A DNA stretch of 6,932 nt from Actinomycetota bacterium (GCA_947486505.1 CANKTT010000077.1:1-6932), one strand, 5' to 3'; positions 1 to 6,880 are shown, counted from the first letter of the stretch. Program-made: numbers and translations. The notes: a model not told the origin generated them from the letters alone.

Positions 1-1688
1 CCATTAACTACACAACCGTTACTTCATCAGGAAATGCAAACGTCACTGTTGTCGTAAGTGAACCGACACCAACACCGACCCCCGAACCAACACCGACCCC
101 CCAACCAACACCGACCCCCGAACCAACACCGACCCCCGAACCAACACCGACTGTCAATGCAAGTGGACTCGAAGTCATTAATCCGGTTGCAGACGCGCCA
201 CTTCAGGTAGCAGAAACTACAGTTACGGCCGTTACTTTGATAGCTGCAGTTTCTGCTGCAGCTGCGGCATCAACTGCAGTTTCGGCGGTTGCCGCAGCCG
301 CTGGAACTGCTGCCTCAGCAGGAAGTGCCGCAACTTCGACATCAGCTAATTCAGCCGGTAGGAGTAGCGCATCTAGTTCACCGTCTTCCAATACGTCTTC
401 ATCCAACAGCTCGCGAAATACTGATGCATCCCGAAATGAAGATGCTCGCACCGATAAGTCAATAGACGATGAGCTCCTTGAACTTAAAAAGATTCGATCG
501 GGAGATTCTGTGGTGGGCTTAGATGCATCAACCAAGTGGGGAGACAACTTGCCGCTCTGGTCTGCGGCAGCACTCGTAGCACTAGACAAACCATCTGTGA
601 AAATCACACATCGAAGTGCGCCAAAGTCACCGTTTACAGCGAAGTTAATTGCTGAAAGCGCCTACTTGCGCGCTGCGCTGGGAAGTGCCTTCATCGCATT
701 GCCTATAATTTCGGTTCTAGCCGCCTTGATCGGGTTGCAACAAATAGACGGCCTGTTCTTGCCACCTGAAGTCACAGCCATGAGCGTGATTTTGATTATT
801 GGAGTCCTGGACGGCTTTGCCGGACTAATTGGCATGCTTACTTTCGGAATCGGATTGATCATTAATCCAGGAATAACTACACCAAGTGATTTGCGAATGC
901 TGCTTGGCTTGAGTCTTTTGGGATTTGCCCCCGGAATGCTGGCAAGTGCGTTTCGGAATTTGCGTAGACCAGAAGCCATTACGTCGCATCAAATTTACGA
1001 AAGAGCGGTGGACTTGATTGTTGCGCCGTTCTTGGCAGGTTGGGCGACCTTGGGCATCGTCAGCGCACTGCCAGCACTTGCAGGAGCGGAATTGCCGATT
1101 CAGGAAAGTGCGAACGTATTGGCATGGTGCGCTGCAATAACAATGTTCGTTCGCGTCCTGCTCGAAGAACTTGCGGTTAAGTATTTCCCTAAAAGGTCAA
1201 AGGAACTAAATCCTGCCAACCTGAATACTCCATCCATGAAGCAAAAAGTAATTTCACTGATTTTAAGAATGGGTTTGTTCTTTTTCGTTTCTATGGCATT
1301 CGTTGGTCACTGCTGGCAACTCTATGTAGGAACCATTATTTTCATCATTCCAAGTTTTGTTGGACTGTACCGCGACAAGTTTCCAAATTATCCAAAGCTG
1401 TATCAAATACTTCCCTCAGGATTACCGGGACTGGGCTTTGCACTTTTGCTTGCATCCGCATCACTTGTCATATTGCAATCGCTGTTTGGAGAAACCCCTG
1501 AATTTGCAAAAATAGCTTTTGTATTGCTACCCATTCCCGGACTAGTTCTTTCGCTCTTAGGCATTCTCGGGAGGGCACCTCACGACGGCGATGTTCGTTG
1601 GTACATGCGTCCAAAGAACCTCTGGGTTTATCGCCTCGGTGGAGTGCTTGTGTTACTTGGAACATTGCGATTAACAAACATAATCTGA
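1..1688 (+). CDS. Large surface/polytopic membrane protein, 3' part (N-terminus outside window)
   Basis: The frame is open from position 3 to the stop at 1686-1688, giving 561 visible residues without a start, so the gene begins before the window. I do not recognise the family. The first ~19 residues end in NVTVVV, which looks like the last beta strand of an Ig-like or similar extracellular domain. A Pro-Thr-Glu linker follows (residues ~20-51), then an Ala-rich hydrophobic stretch (~70-110) that may be a membrane segment, a Ser/Asn/Thr-rich linker (~110-140) and a charged stretch (DDELLELKK, ~155-163). From residue ~224 to the end there are about nine or ten hydrophobic segments (for example ~226-246, 258-288, 299-318, 338-362, 376-395, 418-440, 446-462, 478-504, 508-526, 546-557). 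Short basic loops (RNLRR, KYFPKR) suggest cytoplasmic sides. Inferred: an envelope protein with an exposed N-terminal region joined to a multi-helix membrane domain. Enzymatic or transport function is unknown, and I see no link to the CODH genes. Confidence 0.75.
   Translation, partial: INYTTVTSSGNANVTVVVSEPTPTPTPEPTPTPQPTPTPEPTPTPEPTPTVNASGLEVINPVADAPLQVAETTVTAVTLIAAVSAAAAASTAVSAVAAAAGTAASAGSAATSTSANSAGRSSASSSPSSNTSSSNSSRNTDASRNEDARTDKSIDDELLELKKIRSGDSVVGLDASTKWGDNLPLWSAAALVALDKPSVKITHRSAPKSPFTAKLIAESAYLRAALGSAFIALPIISVLAALIGLQQIDGLFLPPEVTAMSVILIIGVLDGFAGLIGMLTFGIGLIINPGITTPSDLRMLLGLSLLGFAPGMLASAFRNLRRPEAITSHQIYERAVDLIVAPFLAGWATLGIVSALPALAGAELPIQESANVLAWCAAITMFVRVLLEELAVKYFPKRSKELNPANLNTPSMKQKVISLILRMGLFFFVSMAFVGHCWQLYVGTIIFIIPSFVGLYRDKFPNYPKLYQILPSGLPGLGFALLLASASLVILQSLFGETPEFAKIAFVLLPIPGLVLSLLGILGRAPHDGDVRWYMRPKNLWVYRLGGVLVLLGTLRLTNII
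60..155 (+). repeat. 18-bp tandem repeat encoding Pro-Thr linker
   Basis: Unit ccaacaccgacccccgaa occurs in tandem at 69-86, 87-104 (one change, giving Gln for Glu), 105-122 and 123-140, with a half copy at 141-149. A degenerate start at 60-68 precedes it. Each unit encodes PTPTPE. The period is a multiple of three, so copy changes keep the frame. Such Pro-Thr linkers commonly separate surface domains from a wall or membrane anchor. The near-identical copies suggest recent slippage or expansion. Confidence 0.9.
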
Positions 1689-1744
1689 TCAAGCACCTTG
1701 AAGCCAATCCCAATTCCACTCGCTCACCTAGGCGCGGGGACACC

Positions 1745-1750
1745 TATACT
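1745..1750 (+). promoter_or_regulatory. -10 box for a predicted leaderless transcript of the XdhC-like gene
   Basis: TATACT matches the TANNNT actinobacterial -10 consensus and ends 6 nt before the ATG at 1757. This would place transcription initiation at or next to the start codon. No Shine-Dalgarno sequence is present at the normal distance, and no convincing -35 element lies 17 nt upstream (gctcac). Leaderless mRNAs are common in actinobacteria, so the arrangement is plausible. It is inferred from spacing only. Confidence 0.5.
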
Positions 1751-1756
1751 TTCACC

Positions 1757-2653
1757 ATGTATGACATCGCCTTAAGTGTTAACGCTTGCGTTCGATCCAA
1801 GACTCGCGCCGAGATCGCGTGGTTGGTTTCCCCAAACAATGGCGTGCATGCCTTGGCGCTGACTCCAGGTGGCGGCCGGATTGGAAAGATCTTCGATGGT
1901 GCCTTCGATGGTGCGATGTCAGATCACTCGAATCGCAAACTCCCAACCGGGCGCCTACTCAATATTCAGGTAAATGAGTTCGAATCAACCATCTCGGGTA
2001 TTCCAACTGGCACTGATGCCAAATTCTTAGTTGTCCCAGCTGACCACTTTGACCCAGACACTTGGCCAGCCATGATCGATCGGGTTCCGATAGCGATCGT
2101 TGCCCACTTGGACCAGGACGAAGTTACTCGAGTCGATGTATTTGACGAGTCTTCAATCGCGACAGCTGACGCGCAAACTGCCGAGCTTTTTGCAAAGGGT
2201 GCTACATCCTATGAAATTCACCCAGATCGAGTCATTTCAGTTCTTTTCCCAGTTACTCGCTTGGTCGTTGCCGGTCAAGGTCCAGTTGCGGATGCAATTG
2301 CCAGTCTTGGGCAAACCCTGGGTTGGAATGTCACAGTAATGATGAGAAACGACCTCGCTATCGGCTTGCTCGCCTCACTTTCACCACTTGATGCGGCAGT
2401 GATCATGGGGCACGAAGTTGAAGTTTCCAGCCGAAACCTGGGAGCTGCCCTTGAAGGTGATGCGGGATATATAGGTGCTTTAGGGTCTCTCCAAAAACAG
2501 CAGGACCGCGCAGACTGGCTCGCTTACCAAGATGTAACTGACCTTTCCAGAGTATTTGGGCCAGCCGGTATTGATATCTCAGCCTCCTCACCGGCGGAAA
2601 TCGCGATCTCAGTAATTGCCCAAGCCATCGCGGAGTTAAAGAAGCCTAAGTAA
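1757..2653 (+). CDS. XdhC/CoxF-family molybdenum hydroxylase accessory protein
   Basis: 298 residues if started at ATG 1757. The frame is open further upstream, but that would overlap the preceding gene and add unrelated sequence, while the ATG at 1757 follows a -10 box and begins a typical XdhC-like N-terminus. The N-terminal XdhC/CoxI-type region contains a glycine-rich TPGGGRIGKIFDGAFDG (residues ~37-52). The C-terminal Rossmann-like XdhC domain has VAGQGPVADAIA (~171-182), the hallmark YIGALGS (238-244) and a PAEIAISVIAQAIAE end (~279-293). Family members bind or protect the molybdenum cofactor and help insert it, or its sulfur or copper ligands, into hydroxylases such as xanthine dehydrogenase and CODH (CoxF, CoxI). 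Its position just upstream of coxMSL argues for a role in CODH maturation. Differences from the usual family pattern are GSLQK where GSRRK is typical, and H-E in IMGHEVE where H-D is typical. It is separated from coxM by an intergenic promoter, so it is probably transcribed separately. The family call is firm; the assignment to CoxF rather than another paralogue is not. Confidence 0.85.
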   Translation: MYDIALSVNACVRSKTRAEIAWLVSPNNGVHALALTPGGGRIGKIFDGAFDGAMSDHSNRKLPTGRLLNIQVNEFESTISGIPTGTDAKFLVVPADHFDPDTWPAMIDRVPIAIVAHLDQDEVTRVDVFDESSIATADAQTAELFAKGATSYEIHPDRVISVLFPVTRLVVAGQGPVADAIASLGQTLGWNVTVMMRNDLAIGLLASLSPLDAAVIMGHEVEVSSRNLGAALEGDAGYIGALGSLQKQQDRADWLAYQDVTDLSRVFGPAGIDISASSPAEIAISVIAQAIAELKKPK

Positions 2654-2721
2654 AGCCCTTTGTTGTCCGACAGGTGAGATTTTCCCTCATTTCGACACTT
2701 GTAACAATTAGGGGGTTCCTA

Positions 2722-2750
2722 TTGCAAGCACCCGTTGGTGGTGTTAAGTT
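2722..2750 (+). promoter_or_regulatory. Predicted promoter of the small-ORF/coxMSL operon
   Basis: TTGCAA (2722-2727) and TAAGTT (2745-2750) are separated by exactly 17 nt and fit -35 and -10 elements (TTGACA and TANNNT consensus). The predicted transcription start is about 2757, giving a 5' leader of about 40 nt to the ATG at 2797. The spacer also contains a small inverted repeat, CACC-cgtt-GGTG (2729-2740). It lies in the only sizeable non-coding gap before the CODH genes, so it is the best candidate for driving them. Confidence 0.5.
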
Positions 2751-2762
2751 CTAGCGCAGTTG

Positions 2763-2776
2763 TTCATTGTAATGAA
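2763..2776. promoter_or_regulatory. 14-bp perfect palindrome, candidate operator
   Basis: TTCATT-GT-AATGAA is a perfect inverted repeat with 6-bp arms and a 2-nt centre. It begins about 6 nt after the predicted transcription start and lies ahead of the ribosome binding site. The size and symmetry suit a dimeric helix-turn-helix regulator, and the location would allow repression by blocking transcription. No regulator gene is visible in the window. Could be chance in AT-rich sequence. Confidence 0.35.
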
Positions 2777-2781
2777 TTAGC

Positions 2782-2788
2782 AGGGGAG
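2782..2788 (+). promoter_or_regulatory. Ribosome binding site of the 75-residue ORF
   Basis: AGGGGAG lies 8 nt before the ATG at 2797. Its quality and spacing support the small ORF being really translated and fix its start. Confidence 0.7.
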
Positions 2789-2796
2789 CCCATCAA

Positions 2797-3024
2797 ATGG
2801 CAGTTGAATCCACAGGTCAGGAACGCGGCAATCCGCGTTTTTATGCATTGATTGAAAATGCTCCAAAGACCGGCAAGAGCCCAACAATTTGGGCATGGCC
2901 ACAGATCACCGAGTTCTTAAAAGTTGCTAGCCAACCAGTGCAGGGACCATGGCCACCACATCAAGACGTACGCCCCGATCCAGATGCCAGCGACATGCCA
3001 GTTGCTGTTCGTGATAACAAGTAA
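2797..3024 (+). CDS. Small Pro/Trp-rich protein of unknown function, first gene of the CODH operon
   Basis: 75 residues, ATG start with a good ribosome binding site, downstream of a predicted promoter and 53 nt before coxM on the same strand. I do not recognise the family. There is no signal peptide, membrane segment or cysteine, so metal-cluster binding through cysteines is excluded; one histidine (H55) is present. The core is SPTIWAWPQITEFLKV (residues ~28-43), with tryptophans at 32, 34 and 52. The C-terminal third is Pro- and Asp-rich (11 prolines in all) and probably extended or disordered. The W-x-W-P-x-I-x-x-x-L pattern loosely recalls a stretch near the start of ring-cleaving cupin dioxygenases, but the resemblance is too short to use. 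Codon choice looks like that of its neighbours, which argues for a genuine gene. The position suggests a role tied to CODH (assembly, membrane attachment or regulation), but this is inference. Confidence 0.75.
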   Translation: MAVESTGQERGNPRFYALIENAPKTGKSPTIWAWPQITEFLKVASQPVQGPWPPHQDVRPDPDASDMPVAVRDNK

Positions 3025-3046
3025 ATTCTTTAGATTTAAAACTCTC

Positions 3047-3063
3047 TGACTTATATCAAGTCA
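3047..3063. promoter_or_regulatory. Inverted repeat between the small ORF and coxM
   Basis: TGACTT-atatc-AAGTCA has perfect 6-bp arms around a 5-nt centre and ends 3 nt before the coxM ribosome binding site (from 3067). As RNA it would form a weak AU-rich hairpin that might influence coxM translation or mRNA processing. As DNA it could be a protein site. There is no following U tract, so it is not a typical terminator. Confidence 0.3.
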
Positions 3064-3066
3064 CCG

Positions 3067-3074
3067 AAAGGAAA
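3067..3074 (+). promoter_or_regulatory. Ribosome binding site of coxM
   Basis: AAAGGAAA contains AAGGA ending 5 nt before the ATG at 3078. It supports that start, which also gives the usual [15 protein letters not shown] N-terminus of CoxM proteins. Confidence 0.65.
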
Positions 3075-3077
3075 CAC

Positions 3078-3953
3078 ATGTATCCCTCCCGCTTTGGATA
3101 TGAAGCTCCAAAAACGTTAGAAGAGGCCATAGCCATTCTTGATAAGTACGCTGGCGAAGCCAAAGTACTTTCCGGCGGTCAAAGCCTGATTCCAGTTATC
3201 AAACTAAGGTTTGCCGCACCAGAGATGTTGGTAGACATCAATGGCATTCCAGGTCTTGACTACAACCGCGTTGATCCTGATGGCAGCATTCATATTGGCG
3301 CACTTTGCCGCCACGAAGACCTGGAAAACAACGCATTAATGGAAAAGCATGCACCAACAATTGCTGCTGCTGCTCCACTAGTTTCAGACCCAATAGTCCG
3401 CACACGTGGAACTTTTGTTGGTTCGGTTTGTCACGCAGATCCACAAGGTGACTGGGCTGCAACCATGACAGCCATGGGCGGTCACATTGTTGCCCAAGGT
3501 CCAAACGGAACACGCGAAATTGCAATGAAAGATTTCGTGATTGGTCCATTCCAAAACACACTTGCATATAACGAAATTGCGATCGAAGCAGTTATCCCAG
3601 CACCAAAGGGTGTGCGAGTTGGTAATTACCTAAAGCTCGAGCGTCGTGTTGGCGATTTCGCTACGGCATCCGTTGCGGTATCGCTTGAAATGAATGGCGA
3701 AACCGTTGTTAGCGCCGGAATTGCACTCGCAAGTGTTGGCGGTCGCACGATTGACGCGTCAGCAGCGGCACAGTCACTTGTTGGCAAAAAAATTACCCCT
3801 GAGCTAATTTCCGAAGTTGCAGCAGCAGTAGCAGCAACGGCGGAACCTAGAACAGATCATCGCGGGTCTTCTGATTACAAGCGACAAATTGTTAAGACTT
3901 TTGTTTCAAGAATCCTTACCGGACTTGCAACCACATCACAGAAAGCGGCATAA
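3078..3953 (+). CDS. coxM: Aerobic CO dehydrogenase medium (FAD) subunit CoxM
   Basis: 291 residues, close to the usual ~290 for CoxM. It carries FAD between the iron-sulfur subunit and the respiratory electron acceptor. The N-terminal FAD-binding PCMH-type domain spans about residues 1-175. It contains the first FAD motif as [14 protein letters not shown] (31-44; AGGHS in the classical form) and [10 protein letters not shown] (51-60). The second motif region reads [20 protein letters not shown] (107-126), so the classical TIGG is TFVG (112-115) here. The C-terminal CO dehydrogenase flavoprotein domain (~180-285) includes [18 protein letters not shown]. The gene opens the coxMSL block and its stop is 2 nt from the coxS start, indicating one transcript. 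Alone it could belong to other molybdenum hydroxylases; the adjacent form I CoxL makes CODH the clear call. Confidence 0.95.
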   Translation: MYPSRFGYEAPKTLEEAIAILDKYAGEAKVLSGGQSLIPVIKLRFAAPEMLVDINGIPGLDYNRVDPDGSIHIGALCRHEDLENNALMEKHAPTIAAAAPLVSDPIVRTRGTFVGSVCHADPQGDWAATMTAMGGHIVAQGPNGTREIAMKDFVIGPFQNTLAYNEIAIEAVIPAPKGVRVGNYLKLERRVGDFATASVAVSLEMNGETVVSAGIALASVGGRTIDASAAAQSLVGKKITPELISEVAAAVAATAEPRTDHRGSSDYKRQIVKTFVSRILTGLATTSQKAA

Positions 3954-3955
3954 CA

Positions 3956-4483
3956 ATGACCAGTCTTTACGATGAAGTACAAGCAGCACCCGGAGAAGGT
4001 GTTCCAACTCGTCGCGTAACAATCAAAGTTAACGGCGCAGATCGCACCGTTGATGTTGAACCGCGCCTACTTCTTGCGCACTTACTGCGCCAAGGCTTGA
4101 AATTAACTGGCACGCACTCTGGTTGCGACAGCAGTAACTGTGGTGCTTGTGTAATTCTTTTTGATGGTCGCCCAATCAAGAGTTGCACAATGCTTGCAGT
4201 ACAGGCCGATGGCCACAGTCTTGAAACCGTTGAAGGATTGGCTACAGCAAGTGAGCTGCACCCAATCCAAGAAGGCTTTAAAGAAGAGCACGGCTTACAG
4301 TGCGGTTTTTGTACTCCAGGAATGATGCTGGCTGCAAAGGCACTGCTAGAAGTTAATGACGACCCAACAGAAGATGAGATTCGCTGGGCACTTTCCGGCA
4401 ATCTCTGCCGCTGCACGGGTTACCAAAATATCGTTAAGTCAGTTCTTTGGGCCGCAAAAAAAATGCGCGCAGAAGCTAATTAG
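3956..4483 (+). CDS. coxS: Aerobic CO dehydrogenase small (2x[2Fe-2S]) subunit CoxS
   Basis: 175 residues, carrying electrons from the Mo-Cu site of CoxL to the FAD of CoxM. The N-terminal ferredoxin-like domain holds the first [2Fe-2S] cluster with C57, C62, C65 and C77 ([10 protein letters not shown], then KSC). The C-terminal helical domain holds the second with C116, C119, C151 and C153 (QCGFCTPGM and [11 protein letters not shown]). All eight ligands are present. Q115 matches the conserved residue near the cofactor. The first ~18 residues precede the usual start of the fold (RRVTIKVNG) and make the protein slightly longer than the common ~160-residue subunit. Only 2 nt separate it from the coxM stop and the upstream Shine-Dalgarno is weak, so translational coupling is likely. 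Confidence 0.95.
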   Translation: MTSLYDEVQAAPGEGVPTRRVTIKVNGADRTVDVEPRLLLAHLLRQGLKLTGTHSGCDSSNCGACVILFDGRPIKSCTMLAVQADGHSLETVEGLATASELHPIQEGFKEEHGLQCGFCTPGMMLAAKALLEVNDDPTEDEIRWALSGNLCRCTGYQNIVKSVLWAAKKMRAEAN

Positions 4484-4486
4484 GTT

Positions 4487-4491
4487 GGGGA
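4487..4491 (+). promoter_or_regulatory. Ribosome binding site of coxL
   Basis: GGGGA in the 15-nt gap after coxS, 7 nt before the ATG at 4499. It supports this start for coxL, which gives a normal N-terminus. Confidence 0.55.
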
Positions 4492-4498
4492 TTTAGTC

Positions 4499-6880
4499 AT
4501 GGCATTAGATGAAATTAAAATTGGCGGACTAGGCGCAAGCCGTCGTCGCGTCGAAGACAACCGCTTCATCCGCGGAAAAGGTAACTATGTCGATGACATC
4601 GTGTTGCCGGGCATGCTTCACATGGAACTACTTCGTAGTCCAGTAGCTCACGCTCGCATCAAGTCAATCGACGTCAGCAAGGCATACGACATTCCAGGCG
4701 TTCGCTTAGTTTTAACTGGCGAAATGATGGCAGCTCGTAACCTTGCCTGGATGCCAACATTGTCTTACGACACTCAGGCGGTACTTGCTACTGACAAAGT
4801 TCGGTTCCAGGGACAAGAAGTTGCCGCAGTTATTGCTGACGATCCATACATCGCAAAAGATGCCTGCCAGGCAATCGTTGTTGAGTATGAACAACTTCCA
4901 GTAATCGTTAACCCATTCCAGGCCATGGAATCCGATTCCGAAGTAATTCGTGATGACAAGGAAAACCAGCCAGGAAACAAGATCTTCGATTGGGAAATTG
5001 GCGACAAGGCAGCAACTGATAAGGCATTCGCTGAAGCAGATGTTATTTCCAAGATGGAATTGCACTACCCACGTTCACATCCATCTCCAATGGAAACCTG
5101 TGGTTCGATCGCAGACTTCAATCGCGCAACTGGCAAGCTAACCGTTTACATGACTTCGCAGGCACCGCACATTGTGCGCGCCGCAGTAGCCATGGTTGCC
5201 GAACTTCCAGAACACATGATCCGCATCGTTTCACCTGACCTGGGTGGTGGCTTTGGTAACAAGGTTCCGATTTACCCCGGTTATGTAGTTGCGATCTTGG
5301 CTTCGATTCTGACTGAAGTTCCAGTCAAGTGGATTGAAGATAAGACCGGAAACTTGATCTCTACTGGCTTTGGTCGCGACGTTTACCTGCAGGGTGAAAT
5401 GGCGCTTCGCAAGGACGGCAAGATGCTGGGTATGCGCATGAAGACGATCTCAGATCACGGCGCTTTCTATGCAGATGCTCAGCCTTCAAAGTTCAAGATT
5501 GGTCTGATGCACTCAGCATTTGCTTGCTACGACGTGCCCGCTGCACACCTTGAATCTGTTGGTTACTACACCAACAAAGCCCCTGGTGGAGTTGCTTACC
5601 GTTGTTCCTTCCGCGTAACTGAAGCCATGTTCTTCCAGGAGCGCATGGTTCACGCAGCAGCTAATGATCTAGGTATGGATCAAGCTGAGTTCCGTCGTAT
5701 CAATTTGGTCAAGGACGACATGTTCCCTTACCGCACTGCCTTCGGTTTCCTAACCGACTCGGGTCAGTACGGAAAGTGCCTAGACATAGGTATGAAGGCA
5801 ATTGGCTACGACACCTACAAGGCTGAACAAGCTGAAGCTCGTTCCCGTGGCAAGTTGCTAGGTATTGGTATCTCGACAATGACTGAGCCTTTGGGCGCAG
5901 GAAACAGTCGTGAATACGACATCCTCGGTATCAAGATGTTTGACTCCGCTGAGCTTCGCGTTCACATGTCCGGTAAGGCAATCTTGCGTACCGGCGCAAT
6001 GAACCAAGGCCAGGGTCACCAAACAACTTGGGCACAGATTGTTGCTCACGAACTAGGTATTCCAGCTGATGACGTAACAGTCGAAGAAGGCGATACCGAC
6101 ACCGCACCATTTGGTATGGGTACTTACGCATCACGTAGTACACCGGTTGCCGGAGCTGCAGTTGCAATGGTTGCTCGCAAGATTCGTGCCAAGGCACGCA
6201 AGATTGCGGCTCACCTTCTTGAGGTCTCAGAAGAAGACATCGAGTGGGAGTTGGGTCGGTTCTACGTTCGCTCAAATAAAGAGCGTGGCGTAACAATTCA
6301 GGACTGCGCGATTGCTGCTTACAGCAACATGCCAGATGGTATGGAGCCAGGGCTTGAGAACAACGCTTACTACGATCCACCGAACCTAACTTGGCCGTTC
6401 GCGGCCTACTTCGTAAAGGTTGAAGTAGACGCAGAAACTGGCGTTTGGGATGTTCTAAAGGTTGTAGCAGTCGATGACTGTGGTGTTCGTATCAACCCAA
6501 TGATTGTGGAAGCACAAATCATGGGTGGTCTGACTGAGGCTTACGCAATGGCGAGCATGCAGTACCAGACTTATGACGACCAAGGAAACATGATTGGTGC
6601 AAACTACATGGACTACTTGTTGCCAACAGCTTGGGAAACTCCAGGCTTTGAGCTACATGAAGTTGTAACTCCATGCCCTCACCACCCAATCGGTGCCAAG
6701 GGTGTTGGCGAATGCGCAACTGTTGCTGGTCCTGCTGCTTTTGTGAACGCAGTTGTGGATGCACTTGGTCACTTAGGCGTTCGTAACATCGACATGCCAA
6801 TGATGCCAAACCGTGTCTACGAAGCACTAACAACCGGTAAAGACATCAGCGGTATGCCACCTGTAATGATGGGCGACTAA
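4499..6880 (+). CDS. coxL: Aerobic CO dehydrogenase large catalytic subunit CoxL, form I
   Basis: 793 residues, near the ~800 usual for CoxL. It catalyses CO + H2O to CO2 + 2 e- + 2 H+ at a Mo-Cu site bound to molybdopterin cytosine dinucleotide. The active-site loop reads AYRCSFR (366-372), the form I signature AYXCSFR. C369 (codon 5603-5605) is the predicted copper ligand. Form II homologues carry AYRGAGR instead. The a/b hammerhead domain covers about residues 20-130. Cofactor-binding regions include DLGGGFGNK (247-255), GQGHQTTWAQI (504-514), the DTAPFGMGTYASRSTP stretch (534-549) and HHPIGAKGVGE (728-738), where E738 is the predicted catalytic base near molybdenum. All key residues are intact, so the enzyme is expected to be a true CO oxidiser. 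The coxM-coxS-coxL order also matches form I clusters (form II is typically S-L-M). Electrons pass to CoxS and CoxM. Confidence 0.97.
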   Translation: MALDEIKIGGLGASRRRVEDNRFIRGKGNYVDDIVLPGMLHMELLRSPVAHARIKSIDVSKAYDIPGVRLVLTGEMMAARNLAWMPTLSYDTQAVLATDKVRFQGQEVAAVIADDPYIAKDACQAIVVEYEQLPVIVNPFQAMESDSEVIRDDKENQPGNKIFDWEIGDKAATDKAFAEADVISKMELHYPRSHPSPMETCGSIADFNRATGKLTVYMTSQAPHIVRAAVAMVAELPEHMIRIVSPDLGGGFGNKVPIYPGYVVAILASILTEVPVKWIEDKTGNLISTGFGRDVYLQGEMALRKDGKMLGMRMKTISDHGAFYADAQPSKFKIGLMHSAFACYDVPAAHLESVGYYTNKAPGGVAYRCSFRVTEAMFFQERMVHAAANDLGMDQAEFRRINLVKDDMFPYRTAFGFLTDSGQYGKCLDIGMKAIGYDTYKAEQAEARSRGKLLGIGISTMTEPLGAGNSREYDILGIKMFDSAELRVHMSGKAILRTGAMNQGQGHQTTWAQIVAHELGIPADDVTVEEGDTDTAPFGMGTYASRSTPVAGAAVAMVARKIRAKARKIAAHLLEVSEEDIEWELGRFYVRSNKERGVTIQDCAIAAYSNMPDGMEPGLENNAYYDPPNLTWPFAAYFVKVEVDAETGVWDVLKVVAVDDCGVRINPMIVEAQIMGGLTEAYAMASMQYQTYDDQGNMIGANYMDYLLPTAWETPGFELHEVVTPCPHHPIGAKGVGECATVAGPAAFVNAVVDALGHLGVRNIDMPMMPNRVYEALTTGKDISGMPPVMMGD

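Noticed and set aside
60..155. CRISPR-like array
   Set aside because: The repeats are contiguous 18-bp units without spacers and encode an in-frame Pro-Thr linker.
203..607. Open frame on the - strand opposite the Ala/Ser-rich region
   Set aside because: It mirrors low-complexity Ala/Ser codons of the + strand gene, has no ribosome binding site and no recognisable protein features.
1598..1756. N-terminal extension of the XdhC-like gene from an ATG at 1598
   Set aside because: It would overlap the end of the preceding gene by 91 nt, the added residues look unlike the family, and the ATG at 1757 follows a -10 box.
2671..2692. Possible terminator hairpin after the XdhC-like gene (AGGTGAG ... 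CTCATTT)
   Set aside because: The stem needs two G-U pairs, the loop is long and no U tract follows, so it is too weak to call.
2699..2707. Short palindrome TTGT-A-ACAA upstream of the CODH promoter
   Set aside because: Four-base arms are expected by chance in sequence of this composition, and nothing else supports it.
3031..3036. TAGATT as a -10 box of a separate coxM promoter
   Set aside because: No acceptable -35 element lies at 16-18 nt upstream.
4499..6880. CoxL as a form II homologue, xanthine dehydrogenase or aldehyde oxidase
   Set aside because: The active-site loop is AYRCSFR with the copper-ligand cysteine, which excludes the AYRGAGR form II type and other molybdenum hydroxylases.
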